64,000 nt of DNA. Origin: Paludibacteraceae bacterium. Lineage in GTDB: Bacteria; Bacteroidota; Bacteroidia; Bacteroidales; Paludibacteraceae. The stretch spans positions 62,001 through 126,000 of the forward strand of contig JAFSTB010000001.1 of the NCBI GenBank assembly GCA_017450685.1, given 5' to 3'. The number at the start of each line of letters is the position of its first letter. The stretch's first letter is position 1. Made by a program: the position numbers and the translations under genes. Positions 28,648 through 37,733 of the stretch are shown piece after piece. A model generated the notes under the pieces. The model had not been told where the DNA came from. It ran no database searches and saw only the letters and a list, made by a program, of their open reading frames with translations.

Positions 28648-29413
28648 ACTCATACTGTGCTTTAGTGCCATTGTGCCAAAAGAGGTTACGATAGTGGTGT
28701 ATCCAATAGCGACACTCGTCATTATTCATTCCGCGTGCCTTGGCATACTCATCGGCAAAAGTGTCGAAAAAAGAGGTTCTGGCACATATCCGACGAAGAC
28801 TCTTACACCCTTCTTTCATACTCACCTCACCTATACGCATACGATTGATGTCGATAATCTCGAAAGCATAGTCACCATAACGGGAAAGGAAAGTGCCGTT
28901 AGGTATGTCATCTACCTTATCCCACAATATATTCCCGGGCGAGAAATCCAAGTGCAGTATGCCTTCGTTGTGCATGTGTGCCGTGAACTGCGCCAAGGGT
29001 CGTATGGTGAGGTCTAATGCCGGCGTATAGGCAAGGGTGAACTCACGGTTCAGACGCGTCAGTTGTGACTGCAAAGTAACTAAATAGGAGTAGCCTAAGC
29101 ACGGTCCGCTCTTTTCCTCTATAAAAGCCACCGGTTCGGGTGTAGCCACTTGATGTTCAATGCAATAGAGTGCGTTCTTATACGAGCGTTCGGCTTTGCT
29201 GACACGCAGAGTGCCGTAGATGAAAGCGTTGAGGAAACGCGGACGATGAAAGCGTTTGACGCATAGGGTAAGCGATGGATAAGCGTCAGAATGAAACACA
29301 CGTATCTGATTACGAGCGTTGTAGATAATATCACCCGAGAGGTCAAAAGTGCCGGGCAGGTGTTTAACCCACTCACTTAAATATTGATATTTAGGGTTTA
29401 TCTCTATCCGCAT
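28640..29413 (-). CDS. LPS core kinase-like protein (InaA/WaaP/Kdo kinase superfamily)
   Basis: A 257-residue protein of the protein-kinase-like fold. The catalytic loop is ILHLDFSPGNILWDK (HxDxxxxN pattern), and the metal-binding equivalent of DFG is FEIIDINRMRIG. An N-terminal Lys-containing segment (SLTLCVKRFHRPRFL) probably holds ATP. Members phosphorylate heptose or Kdo in the LPS inner core. The location within a glycosyltransferase run, 3 bases downstream of the GT9 gene, supports this. Which sugar is phosphorylated is unknown. Confidence 0.85.
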   Translation of the reverse strand: MRIEINPKYQYLSEWVKHLPGTFDLSGDIIYNARNQIRVFHSDAYPSLTLCVKRFHRPRFLNAFIYGTLRVSKAERSYKNALYCIEHQVATPEPVAFIEEKSGPCLGYSYLVTLQSQLTRLNREFTLAYTPALDLTIRPLAQFTAHMHNEGILHLDFSPGNILWDKVDDIPNGTFLSRYGDYAFEIIDINRMRIGEVSMKEGCKSLRRICARTSFFDTFADEYAKARGMNNDECRYWIHHYRNLFWHNGTKAQYEYE

Positions 29414-29416
29414 TGC

Positions 29417-30439
29417 TTATTGTTGTTCAACCACTTGCATCACGCGTTGTACTATTGTGTCGGGCGATATGTTGAGGCATCTGTAGTCGCGGAACTTACA
29501 AGCACGGTTGCCATAGACTGAACATGGTCGGCATTTGAGTTCTCGTTGCAAACAGTCGTCTTCCTTCTGTCCGAACCCCAAGAAACCTAATGCCGGATGT
29601 GTGGCGCCCCATATAGAGAGTACACGCGTTCCTGCCAACGAGGCTAAATGCATATTGGCGGAGTCCATAGTGAGCATCAGCCTTAGTCCGCTCATTATCT
29701 CTATCTCGGCTGCCATCGTCTGTTTGCCGGCTAATGAGGTGACACCCTTGTACTGCTTTTCCCAATTTTCCAAGACGGCTTTCTCTTTGTCGCCCGCACC
29801 AAACAGATAGATAGGTTCATCCTTGTCCTGTAACAGTTCTGCCAATCGTCTCACCACCTCTTCCATTTTTTCAACAGGATAAATCTTTCCTTTGTGCGCG
29901 GCGAAGGGTGCTATACCTATACCCTTTTTTATCTTTTCGCTCACAGGCAACGTAAGAGCATTAGTATCAAGAGGCAGTCCTAATCTGGCAAAGACATTAG
30001 TATATCGTTGAATGGTTGTTTGAATGGGCAGCAGTAGAGCGTGCTCGGATGGGTGCAACCGTGTTATATGATTCACTGTCAGCCATTTGCGCAGTCTGCC
30101 TTTGCGTATTGTTGCCACCTTTTTGCCGGCAAAGAGGAAGGCTCGGTCAATCCAATTGGAGCGTAGCACATCGTGCAGGTCGGCTACAGCGTCGAAGCGA
30201 CGGTAGTCGATATCTCGTAGCAGTTGTTGCAGACCACTGATACCTTTATGCTTACCTTTGAGGTCGGCACCTATAAAATGGATATTTTGCGGCATTGACT
30301 GCCATAGCGAGGTTGTATGCTGAGCGGAAAGCACAGAAAACTGAATATGAGGATATTGCAGTGCCACGCACCTTACCACAGGCACAGCCATTGCCACATC
30401 GCCGAGGGCAGAGAAACGGATGACAAGAACATTAGTCAT
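29417..30439 (-). CDS. Glycosyltransferase family 9 (heptosyltransferase-like)
   Basis: A 340-residue GT-B protein starting MTNVLVIRFSALGDVAMAVP, the usual N-terminus of ADP-heptose:LPS heptosyltransferases. It contains ADLHDVLRSNWI, GIAPFAAHKGKIYP and the donor site LMLTMDSANMHLASLAGTRV followed by WGATHPALGF. The C-terminus has a Cys-rich stretch (LKCRPCSVYGNRACKFRDYR) seen in many members. It probably transfers heptose to the LPS inner core. Confidence 0.9.
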   Translation of the reverse strand: MTNVLVIRFSALGDVAMAVPVVRCVALQYPHIQFSVLSAQHTTSLWQSMPQNIHFIGADLKGKHKGISGLQQLLRDIDYRRFDAVADLHDVLRSNWIDRAFLFAGKKVATIRKGRLRKWLTVNHITRLHPSEHALLLPIQTTIQRYTNVFARLGLPLDTNALTLPVSEKIKKGIGIAPFAAHKGKIYPVEKMEEVVRRLAELLQDKDEPIYLFGAGDKEKAVLENWEKQYKGVTSLAGKQTMAAEIEIMSGLRLMLTMDSANMHLASLAGTRVLSIWGATHPALGFLGFGQKEDDCLQRELKCRPCSVYGNRACKFRDYRCLNISPDTIVQRVMQVVEQQ

Positions 30440-30452
30440 GGACAGAGGATAA

Positions 30453-31058
30453 TTATTTTTTGCCGTAAAGGACAGGGTTGAGCGACGGGTCGTTATACAT
30501 CTTCATCTGTTTGTACACTTTCATCACTCGGCGACCTGCCTGATAGTCTTCCAACAGTTGTGAAATAGAGGTGGTCATATCTGTGAGTTGCTCTTTGAGC
30601 ACCGACAGTTTGTCCACACATTTCTTATGTTGTTCTTCGCTCACATCTTTTCTATCCACTTGTTCTTGCATGTGGTATATTTTGACGTGCAGTATGCTGA
30701 GTCTGTCAATAGCCCAAGCAGGTGATTCGGTGTTGATACGTGCACCTTCCAGGGGTTGTACATCGCGATATTTCTCATAGAAATAAGAGTCGATACGTTC
30801 CACGAGGTCTGTACGGTCTTGGTTACTACGGTCAATGCGTCTTTTCAGAGCGAGTGCATCAACGGGGTCTATTTGCGGGTCGCGAATGATGTCCTCCAAG
30901 TGCCATTGCACCACGTCTATCCAGTTCTTTTTGTATAGGTCATACTCGATGGTGCCTTCCTTATATGGGTTAGGCATAGGGGCATCCACATTATCGGTAC
31001 GGTGGTAATCAACGACCGACTGCGGGAAGATCTGATTGCACAGTTCAGCAAAGTTCAT
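30453..31058 (-). CDS. DUF4254 family protein
   Basis: A 201-residue helical cytoplasmic protein starting MNFAELCNQIFPQSVVDYHR, with LVERIDSYFYEKYRDVQ and AWAIDRLSILHVKIYHM typical of DUF4254. No catalytic motif is evident. The family occurs repeatedly beside LPS glycosyltransferases in Bacteroidota, and here it is wedged between GT9 (13 bases) and lptB (13 bases). A role in LPS core assembly is implied by context only. Confidence 0.85.
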   Translation of the reverse strand: MNFAELCNQIFPQSVVDYHRTDNVDAPMPNPYKEGTIEYDLYKKNWIDVVQWHLEDIIRDPQIDPVDALALKRRIDRSNQDRTDLVERIDSYFYEKYRDVQPLEGARINTESPAWAIDRLSILHVKIYHMQEQVDRKDVSEEQHKKCVDKLSVLKEQLTDMTTSISQLLEDYQAGRRVMKVYKQMKMYNDPSLNPVLYGKK

Positions 31059-31071
31059 AGTTGTATGATTT

Positions 31072-31830
31072 TTATTGATTAGTTTGTTCTGTTGGTCGGC
31101 TTTTCTTTTTCAGTTCGAAGTCACGTCCGAGGTAGCTTTTTCTCACTGTTGGGTTGGCAGCCAACTCTTCGGGTGTACCGTGGAAGAGTATTCGTCCTTC
31201 AAAGAGCAGATATGCTCGGTCGGTTATCATCAGCGTCTCGTCCACATTATGGTCGGTGATGAGTATGCCGATGTTCTTATCTTTGAGTTTCCACACCACA
31301 TCCTGTATTTCTTGTACGGCTATTGGGTCCACGCCTGCAAAGGGTTCGTCCAGCATCACAAATTTGGGTTCTATAGCGAGGCAACGTGCTATCTCCGTGC
31401 GGCGTCTCTCACCGCCGGATAGCCGGTCACCGAGGTTATGACGGACGTGGTTAAGGTTGAATTCGGAGATGAGTTGTTCCAGTTTCTCTTTCTGATATTC
31501 GTTGGTGAAGGATGTCATTTCGAGTACGGAACGTATATTATCCTCTACGCTCATTTTGCGGAACACGCTGGCTTCCTGCGGCAGATAGCCTATTCCTAAT
31601 TTGGCGCGTTTGTACATCGGGAAGTCGGTAATATCGATGTCGTTGAGGTATATATGTCCGCTGTTGGCAACCACCAGACCGGTGGTCATATAGAACGTTG
31701 TCGTTTTGCCGGCACCATTTGGGCCAAGCAATCCTACTATCTCACCTTGCTGAAGGTGGATGCTCACATCGTTAACAACCGTGCGTTTGCCGTAACGCTT
31801 AATCAAATGCTCTGTACGAAGAGTATCCAT
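31072..31830 (-). CDS. lptB: LPS export ABC transporter ATP-binding protein LptB
   Basis: A 252-residue ABC ATPase. Walker [17 protein letters not shown], signature [17 protein letters not shown], Walker [17 protein letters not shown] and switch His [10 protein letters not shown] are all present. The [13 protein letters not shown] region is characteristic of LptB. It powers extraction of LPS from the inner membrane with LptF/LptG, which are not in the window. It sits at the head of the LPS glycosyltransferase run, matching its function. Confidence 0.95.
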   Translation of the reverse strand: MDTLRTEHLIKRYGKRTVVNDVSIHLQQGEIVGLLGPNGAGKTTTFYMTTGLVVANSGHIYLNDIDITDFPMYKRAKLGIGYLPQEASVFRKMSVEDNIRSVLEMTSFTNEYQKEKLEQLISEFNLNHVRHNLGDRLSGGERRRTEIARCLAIEPKFVMLDEPFAGVDPIAVQEIQDVVWKLKDKNIGILITDHNVDETLMITDRAYLLFEGRILFHGTPEELAANPTVRKSYLGRDFELKKKSRPTEQTNQ

Positions 31831-31832
31831 GG

Positions 31833-32744
31833 TTATTTAGTCAGTACAAATTTATATATTTCTTCACGGTAGGAGTCTTTAGGTCGAATCAACACACTAT
31901 CGGCTTTAAGCAATTCGCTTTTCAGTTTGCCGCTGAAAGTGTAGTGATAGGTGTATTTATATTCCTTGTCGAAAAGGGTCATTGCTATTTTGGCATTGTC
32001 GGACATATCATAATGGATATTATTATCCATTGTGCCATCTATGACGCTACTTTTGCCGTTGCGATAGACCTTAAAAGTGGTAGTACCGTAGGTTGACAAC
32101 GAGCCTAATTGCGTTGTATAGAGTGACAGTCCGTTTTCATTGACAAAGACCATCTCCGTGTATAGTTTATTTTCTTTGACGGGATAGACATAATCGAATG
32201 TGCGTTGGCTTTGTGTCTCGCTGAACTCATCTGTGTAGGTAATGGTGTAGGTATTCCATTGAGTGAGTTGTTCCTGTTGTTGCATTTTTTCTACTCTGTT
32301 AGCACTTACATGGTTCATAATCAACACAAACAGAAAGCATTTGAGAGCGAACCCCGCAAGAGTGACAAAGAAGTAAAATATATTGCGTTGCTTATATGTA
32401 GCCACATCTTGAGGCGGACATTCGTCTTTTTCAAATTTCAGGGTGTCTAATTCGGCAGTTACATATCTTACTTTGGAATTGAACAAGCGGAATATGCCAT
32501 TGAAAAATGAAAAAGTGGAGTATAAAGGGATGGGCAACACATTGCAAACGAAGTGTGCAGTCAGTCCGCCCCAGGTGAACACTTTCAGCCAATATTTATT
32601 TTTATTTCCCGTTCCTTTGACATAAGAACTTAATACTATAAACCGCGACAACACCGATATCAGATTACCTCTATAAGCATCGTGTGCTGCTTCTCTTACT
32701 ATCTGTCGGGCAAAAACATTGCCCATTTGTGAAAAAAGACCCAT
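31833..32744 (-). CDS. Membrane protein of unknown function, 303 residues
   Basis: I do not recognise the family. The N-terminal ~40 residues are soluble. Two hydrophobic regions follow, at about 52-88 ([20 protein letters not shown] and beyond) and about 124-146 ([20 protein letters not shown]). The C-terminal ~155 residues form a beta-rich soluble domain with Tyr/Thr-rich strands ([37 protein letters not shown]), probably outside the cytoplasm. The stop is 2 bases before the lptB start, suggesting co-transcription and a possible envelope or LPS-export role; that is inference. Confidence 0.7.
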   Translation of the reverse strand: MGLFSQMGNVFARQIVREAAHDAYRGNLISVLSRFIVLSSYVKGTGNKNKYWLKVFTWGGLTAHFVCNVLPIPLYSTFSFFNGIFRLFNSKVRYVTAELDTLKFEKDECPPQDVATYKQRNIFYFFVTLAGFALKCFLFVLIMNHVSANRVEKMQQQEQLTQWNTYTITYTDEFSETQSQRTFDYVYPVKENKLYTEMVFVNENGLSLYTTQLGSLSTYGTTTFKVYRNGKSSVIDGTMDNNIHYDMSDNAKIAMTLFDKEYKYTYHYTFSGKLKSELLKADSVLIRPKDSYREEIYKFVLTK

Positions 32745-32788
32745 ATTAAGTAAATGTTATTAGTGTTGTTGGTGTTGTTAGTGTTTGC

Positions 32789-33550
32789 TTATTCTATCAC
32801 CACTTCCACGGGGCAGTGGTCGGAATGAACGGCATCTGTCAGTATGCGTGCATTTTTCAGGTGTTCTTTGAGTGGTTCACTCACCCAATGGTAGTCGATA
32901 CGCCATCCGGCGTTTCTCTCTCTTGCTCCGAAGCGATATGACCACCACGAATATTTCTGCGGCGATGGGTCAAACTCCCTAAACGAGTCCACCATTCCGC
33001 TTTGCTGCCAACGGTCCATCCATTCTCTCTCTTCCGGCAAAAAACCGCTGACACCCACTTGACGCTCAGGATGATTGATATCGATAGGCTTATGACATAT
33101 ATTATAGTCGCCGCATACAACGATATTCGGTCTTTCTTTTTTGAGGCTGTTCACCCACTGAAGGAACGTCTCCAAGAAGTCCATTTTGAATTCCTGCCTC
33201 ACATCGCCTGTTGTGCCTGAGGGTATATAGACGCACACGATGGTCAGTTCGCCAAAGTCGGCACGCAACACCCTACCCTCACTGTCATAACGCTGATTAT
33301 CCATACCAGCCACCACACGGTCAGGCTCTTGCTTGGAGAAGATACAAACACCTGAATAGCCTTTCTTCTGAGCCGAATGAATATAACTATGATATCCCAA
33401 CCGCGCAAAAGCCTCTGTATCTATCTGTTCGGGCTGAGCCTTACTCTCTTGAATACAAAAGACATCGGGTTGTTCCGCTTCAAGCCATTGCATCAGACCT
33501 TTGCCAATTGCCGAACGGATACCATTCACATTATAAGAGATAATCTTCAT
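32789..33550 (-). CDS. xth: Exodeoxyribonuclease III (AP endonuclease)
   Basis: A 253-residue exonuclease III of the endonuclease/exonuclease/phosphatase fold. NVNGIRSAIGKGLMQWL, FCIQESKAQPEQID (metal Glu), GDYNICHKPIDI and the C-terminal SDHCPVEVVIE (catalytic His) are all present. It cleaves DNA at abasic sites and trims 3' ends in base excision repair. Its ATG overlaps the stop of the upstream M6 protease gene by 4 bases (ATGA), an unexpected coupling of a repair enzyme to a secreted protease. Confidence 0.95.
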   Translation of the reverse strand: MKIISYNVNGIRSAIGKGLMQWLEAEQPDVFCIQESKAQPEQIDTEAFARLGYHSYIHSAQKKGYSGVCIFSKQEPDRVVAGMDNQRYDSEGRVLRADFGELTIVCVYIPSGTTGDVRQEFKMDFLETFLQWVNSLKKERPNIVVCGDYNICHKPIDINHPERQVGVSGFLPEEREWMDRWQQSGMVDSFREFDPSPQKYSWWSYRFGARERNAGWRIDYHWVSEPLKEHLKNARILTDAVHSDHCPVEVVIE

Positions 33551-35145
33551 TGGGTTATGATGGTGCCTAATAAGTTATATTTATATCCGTTGCGATAGAT
33601 AAACACTTGTCCGTTCTCTATCTTTTTCTCTGTCACTTCCGGTTGTTGTACGTCATTTATATCAGTCACTGTACCACCTTTGAAGCGGAAAGAGATGATG
33701 CCATTGGTCTCTTTGATGTCGGTCAGCGGACTCCCTGTCACTTGTCTGAACTCGGTTGCTCCGGCAGGAAAAGCGTCGGTGGCTTTGCCGTACCAGTCAT
33801 AGTCGGGATAAGAGGGTGCCAAACCGTCGGCTTCCATAATGTCTATTCCAAGATTGGTGGACGAAGTATTGACCACATTACCACGCCAACGGTTATAGTC
33901 ATAACTGATGCGTGTAATAAGCAGCCCGTGACCCGGACAATAAGTGTACCAACCTGTCTGCTGACGATTTTCCAAGGTATAGAATGTGAGAGGGAAAGGG
34001 TTATTACCTATCAGGTTGTGCGTTCCGTCTTCGGTTAACAGCAGTACCTCATTGCTGCTACCCAACTCGTTAAGCACCACATTCTCAGGGTCGGTAAGCA
34101 CACGAGGCGTGGTCCAACCACAGAAGAAACGCTCGTATGCGGAATAGGCGGGAGGGGTGTTACCGTCGTTGCTGTACGGACCATAATCCATTATATCCCA
34201 CTCACCTAAGGTCTTGTAATTGCCGCTGGAAGTGGAATAGATATCCGGCAAACCAAGCACATGTCCGAACTCGTGAACAAACTGACCTATGCCGAAATAT
34301 AGTTTGCTATAGAAATTCATCTCATTGCCACAAGCATACATATAGATGGCTTTTCCATTGAGAGTAATAGTCTTACTTTTGGAAATCTCATGTTTATGAG
34401 GCCATATAGTGTTGGCAGGACCGCCATCGGCTTCACCAAAACCGGCATAGATGACATACACAAAATCCACATTGCCGTCGTTGTCGTTGTCATATAGACT
34501 GAAATCAACACCTTTGGCATTGGCAAGCACACAAGCCTCCTTTATCAGTTCTATAACGTTCTTATCTCTGCCACCTTCGTTCGAACCGTAATACTCCATG
34601 TTCTGACTCACCGTCACAGGACCGATAATATCGAACTGCGGTTCGTACTGTCCGTTGCTGCACGCAAGGAAATATTGTCGTGCCGAACCGCTACTATGCA
34701 CATTATATTCACGGTTATTATAGGTGAAAGCATAGTCGCGAGTAAAATTATATCCGATAAGCATTGTATCTACGGTGTCACGCGGTGTGGTGAACTTCAC
34801 ATCCGGGAACTCTGCCAAAATAACTAATCCTCTCGGTGCTAAGTTGAGCGGGATGGCAGTGGCTACGGCTTCCGGTGAACGGTACGGACTTGCCTTACGG
34901 CGTGACGCAATCTGTTCTTGTGTCAAGGCAGGTACCTCACGAAAATAGCCGTCAGAGCCTTCTTCCAACCACCTGCCGTCACTATCGGTAAGCCAATGGA
35001 AATGCTCGTCACCGTGTGCATAGACGGTTATCACACTGCCGTCAGGCTGAGTCACCAAACGGGCATCACGGCGTGCAGGCATCGAACATACTGCCATAGT
35101 GAAGAAAGAGAAGAGAAGAGAGGATATGAACAAACGTCGAGTCAT
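33547..35145 (-). CDS. Secreted M6-family metalloprotease, 532 residues
   Basis: A zinc protease with a signal peptide (FISSLLFSFFTMAVCSMPA), then a propeptide-like domain (VYAHGDEHFHWLTDSDGRWL, residues 41-60), then the M6 catalytic domain with HEFGHVLGLPD at 291-301: zinc His H291 and H295, catalytic E292 and the third ligand D301. A Ca-loop-like YDNDNDGNVDF lies near 218-228. The C-terminus ends with a ~25-residue tail, KKIENGQVFIYRNGYKYNLL, that is similar to the tail of the upstream paralogue. It probably acts outside the cell or at the outer membrane. xth starts within its stop codon. Confidence 0.9.
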   Translation of the reverse strand: MTRRLFISSLLFSFFTMAVCSMPARRDARLVTQPDGSVITVYAHGDEHFHWLTDSDGRWLEEGSDGYFREVPALTQEQIASRRKASPYRSPEAVATAIPLNLAPRGLVILAEFPDVKFTTPRDTVDTMLIGYNFTRDYAFTYNNREYNVHSSGSARQYFLACSNGQYEPQFDIIGPVTVSQNMEYYGSNEGGRDKNVIELIKEACVLANAKGVDFSLYDNDNDGNVDFVYVIYAGFGEADGGPANTIWPHKHEISKSKTITLNGKAIYMYACGNEMNFYSKLYFGIGQFVHEFGHVLGLPDIYSTSSGNYKTLGEWDIMDYGPYSNDGNTPPAYSAYERFFCGWTTPRVLTDPENVVLNELGSSNEVLLLTEDGTHNLIGNNPFPLTFYTLENRQQTGWYTYCPGHGLLITRISYDYNRWRGNVVNTSSTNLGIDIMEADGLAPSYPDYDWYGKATDAFPAGATEFRQVTGSPLTDIKETNGIISFRFKGGTVTDINDVQQPEVTEKKIENGQVFIYRNGYKYNLLGTIITQ

Positions 35146-35187
35146 AAAAGCAGGGGATTCAATGTGTTTTTCTAACTAACAAAATCT

Positions 35188-37275
35188 TTATCTATTACTT
35201 TTTATCAACTGTCCTTGCGCGTCATACTCATTGCCGTTGATACGGATGATGAGTTGTCCGTTGCGCAGCAGTTTGTCGGCTTTACGTTTCTGAGTATTAT
35301 CCACTGTTGAGATATCGGTGGCTGAGGCATTGAATGTCACGTCAATCGACTTGATATACATTGCTTTCAGTGTATTGGTAAAGCGCAACTCCAAACTACC
35401 CGTCAGGTTGGATGTGTTGCTGAAAATATAATCGGTGGCAGTGGTGGTCAGCGACCTGTTGTCACCCAGTTGTTCGCCACCTATATACACCGACAGTTGA
35501 CCGTCGCCTTTGGCAGCCATAGCGGCATTAACGTTGACTCTACTGATGGTGCAACCTACAACATCATTTGTGGTCATCACCACTGATTGGGCAGGTTTCT
35601 TGCTTGAGCCTAACTGCCATCCGCGCTCTGCCTCATAGCCGACAAAAGACTCATCCTCAGCCGACATATTCCACGTATAGTCGTCCAAAACCACGCTGCT
35701 GCCATATTCCGCTTTTTTCTCAAAGACATAACTATATGCGCTGCAGCTGCCTTCACCCGACGGATCAACACTGCCTTGACCGCTGTCGTCGTCCATAAAT
35801 TGGAAAGTGATAACACCGCCTGTCTCTTTGATATTGCGGATAGGATAACCGCTTATCTTGGTATAAGAGGTAGCACCTGCGGGGAAGAGGTCGGTGGCTT
35901 TGCCGAAATAGCCGTTTTCAGGATTATCCTCATTATACGAAGGTGCTTTGCCATCGGCTTCCACTATATCCATACCCAACTGACTCTTGGTGTTATTCAC
36001 CGTGTTATTGTACCATTTATTGTCACTGTACTGCACCTTAGTGAGCATCATACCGTGACCGGGGAGATAGGCATCCCAACCGGTGCGCTGACGGTTCTCC
36101 AAAACATAGTAAGAAGCAGGATTGGGATCCAGTCCGTTAAGGTTATGCTTACCGGTGGAAGAGATAAGCAAGATCTCACCGTCTTCATTGCTTGGGTTAA
36201 GCGTCACTTGCTCATAACTGTTAAGCACACGAGGCGTTACCCAACCCATAAAGAACAACTCATAGCCCGAATATAAAGGAGGGGTGTTACCATCGTTATT
36301 GTAAGGACCATAGTCCATTATGTCCCACTGACCCATCGTCTTCCATGTGGCTTCATCGGTCGTCGCATAGAAGTCGGGCAGACCTAACACATGGCTGAAC
36401 TCATGACAGAAAGTGCCGATACCATCGTGCTTCTTGCTCACAAAACTCAACTCACTGCCACAGGCATAGAGGTCAATAATCTTGCCGTCCAAAGTTATTT
36501 GAGCATTACCCTCGGTCAGATTCCAACTATGCGGCCATATAGTGTTGGAACTGCCACCGTCAGCCTCTCCGTAACCGGCATAAAAGACATAGACAAAATC
36601 AACATAACCGTCGTTGTTGTTATCGTAGTCGGCAAAATTGATATTATACTGTTGATTAGCCAACTTGCAAGCCTCTTGTATCATCTTTTCCGGGTACTGG
36701 TCCTCGTCGCCCACGTTCTTGCCGTAATACGACATCTTCTGACTGACCGTCACCGGTCCCACCACATCGAACTGAGGGTTATATTGTCCGCGACTGGTGT
36801 CATAGAAATAGCGGCGAGCCGAACCTTCCGACTTGACGCTTACTCTTTCACCTTCATAAGTGAAACTGTACTGGCGGGTATAGTTGTCGCCCGTAAGCAT
36901 ATTCACCATCTCTTCGGTGGAAGTGGTGAAACTTAAATCGCTGAAATTGACCAATATAATCAGTCCACGCGGTGCTATATTCCTTTCTACACCCACCGCA
37001 CGCCGTCTGTTGCTTATGCGACGAGCAGACTGCCTACGCTGCATGATAGCCTCGTCAGTCAGAGGTTCAACCACACGCCACAATCCGTCTTCACCTTCCT
37101 TAACCCACTCTCCGTCGGTGTTGGTGTACCAGTGAAAATGTTCATCACCGTGAGCATATACCTTCATTTCACTGCCATCCGCTTGCAATACCGTGCGAAC
37201 ATTGCGGCGTACAGGTACTGCCCACATCATCAGACTCATACTAAGAGCCGCTACCACAAAAAAAATCTTCTTCAT
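35188..37275 (-). CDS. Secreted M6-family metalloprotease, 695 residues
   Basis: A paralogue of the downstream protease with the same order: signal peptide (KKIFFVVAALSMSLMMWA), propeptide-like domain (MKVYAHGDEHFHWYTNTDGE, residues 38-57), catalytic domain with HEFSHVLGLPD at 291-301, and a Ca-loop-like DYDNNNDGYVDF. It then adds a ~150-residue beta-sandwich-like domain (from about residue 525, SCSAYSYVFEKKAEYGSSVV) missing from the other, and ends in the same kind of tail (ADKLLRNGQLIIRINGNEYD). The extra domain may bind a substrate or surface glycan. The two genes are 42 bases apart. Sequence between the catalytic domains is strongly conserved, so this is a tandem duplication. Confidence 0.9.
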   Translation of the reverse strand: MKKIFFVVAALSMSLMMWAVPVRRNVRTVLQADGSEMKVYAHGDEHFHWYTNTDGEWVKEGEDGLWRVVEPLTDEAIMQRRQSARRISNRRRAVGVERNIAPRGLIILVNFSDLSFTTSTEEMVNMLTGDNYTRQYSFTYEGERVSVKSEGSARRYFYDTSRGQYNPQFDVVGPVTVSQKMSYYGKNVGDEDQYPEKMIQEACKLANQQYNINFADYDNNNDGYVDFVYVFYAGYGEADGGSSNTIWPHSWNLTEGNAQITLDGKIIDLYACGSELSFVSKKHDGIGTFCHEFSHVLGLPDFYATTDEATWKTMGQWDIMDYGPYNNDGNTPPLYSGYELFFMGWVTPRVLNSYEQVTLNPSNEDGEILLISSTGKHNLNGLDPNPASYYVLENRQRTGWDAYLPGHGMMLTKVQYSDNKWYNNTVNNTKSQLGMDIVEADGKAPSYNEDNPENGYFGKATDLFPAGATSYTKISGYPIRNIKETGGVITFQFMDDDSGQGSVDPSGEGSCSAYSYVFEKKAEYGSSVVLDDYTWNMSAEDESFVGYEAERGWQLGSSKKPAQSVVMTTNDVVGCTISRVNVNAAMAAKGDGQLSVYIGGEQLGDNRSLTTTATDYIFSNTSNLTGSLELRFTNTLKAMYIKSIDVTFNASATDISTVDNTQKRKADKLLRNGQLIIRINGNEYDAQGQLIKSNR

Positions 37276-37380
37276 TATGTTGTTATTTCTTTTTTCGTTC
37301 TAAGTTTGTTCCTGATTTCAGCATTTATGTCAAACCTCATTCAATGCTGCGTAAGGTTGTTTTTCTCCTTACTTATGCTT

Positions 37381-37725
37381 TTATTCAGGCTGTTCGGTTG
37401 TTTTCTTTATGCCTTTTCTTTTCAGCCACCACCTCTCACACCAACGGCGTTGGTCGGTATCGTGAGCCACACGTTTGGAAGCCACAACCTCTCCTTTTTT
37501 CAGGGTGGCATAATAAAACACACCTTCGTCGTCTTCTATCACCTGCCAACCGTCTATCGTCATTGAGAAATGCGACCATTCATCGCCGCGAAGATAGATA
37601 TGCAGAGTGTCGGAAGTAGGCATAACACGCTCTATCACACCACGATAGGCAGGCACACGACGCTGCGAATACACTCCCGTACAAATAAGCGTCATCAACA
37701 CCAACAAGGCTATAACCTTCTTCAT
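37381..37725 (-). CDS. Secreted stand-alone M6-type propeptide domain protein
   Basis: A 114-residue protein from the ATG at 37723-37725 (another ATG lies 6 bases upstream). It has a signal peptide (KKVIALLVLMTLICTGVYSQ), then a domain matching the N-terminal propeptide-like part of the two M6 proteases: LHIYLRGDEWSHFSMTIDGW aligns with MKVYAHGDEHFHWYTNTDGE, including the GDE-x2-H and T-x-DG positions. It then continues YYATLKKGEVVASKRVAHDT, which is typical of M6 propeptides. No catalytic domain follows. It starts 8 bases after mlaF and is followed, after 105 bases, by the M6 genes. It may be a trans-acting inhibitor or chaperone, or a remnant of a third protease. Confidence 0.7.
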   Translation of the reverse strand: MKKVIALLVLMTLICTGVYSQRRVPAYRGVIERVMPTSDTLHIYLRGDEWSHFSMTIDGWQVIEDDEGVFYYATLKKGEVVASKRVAHDTDQRRWCERWWLKRKGIKKTTEQPE

Positions 37726-37733
37726 AACCATAG

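Noticed and set aside
35776..36936. Open frames on the plus strand opposite the larger M6 protease
   Set aside because: Antisense to the catalytic domain; no motif or promoter.
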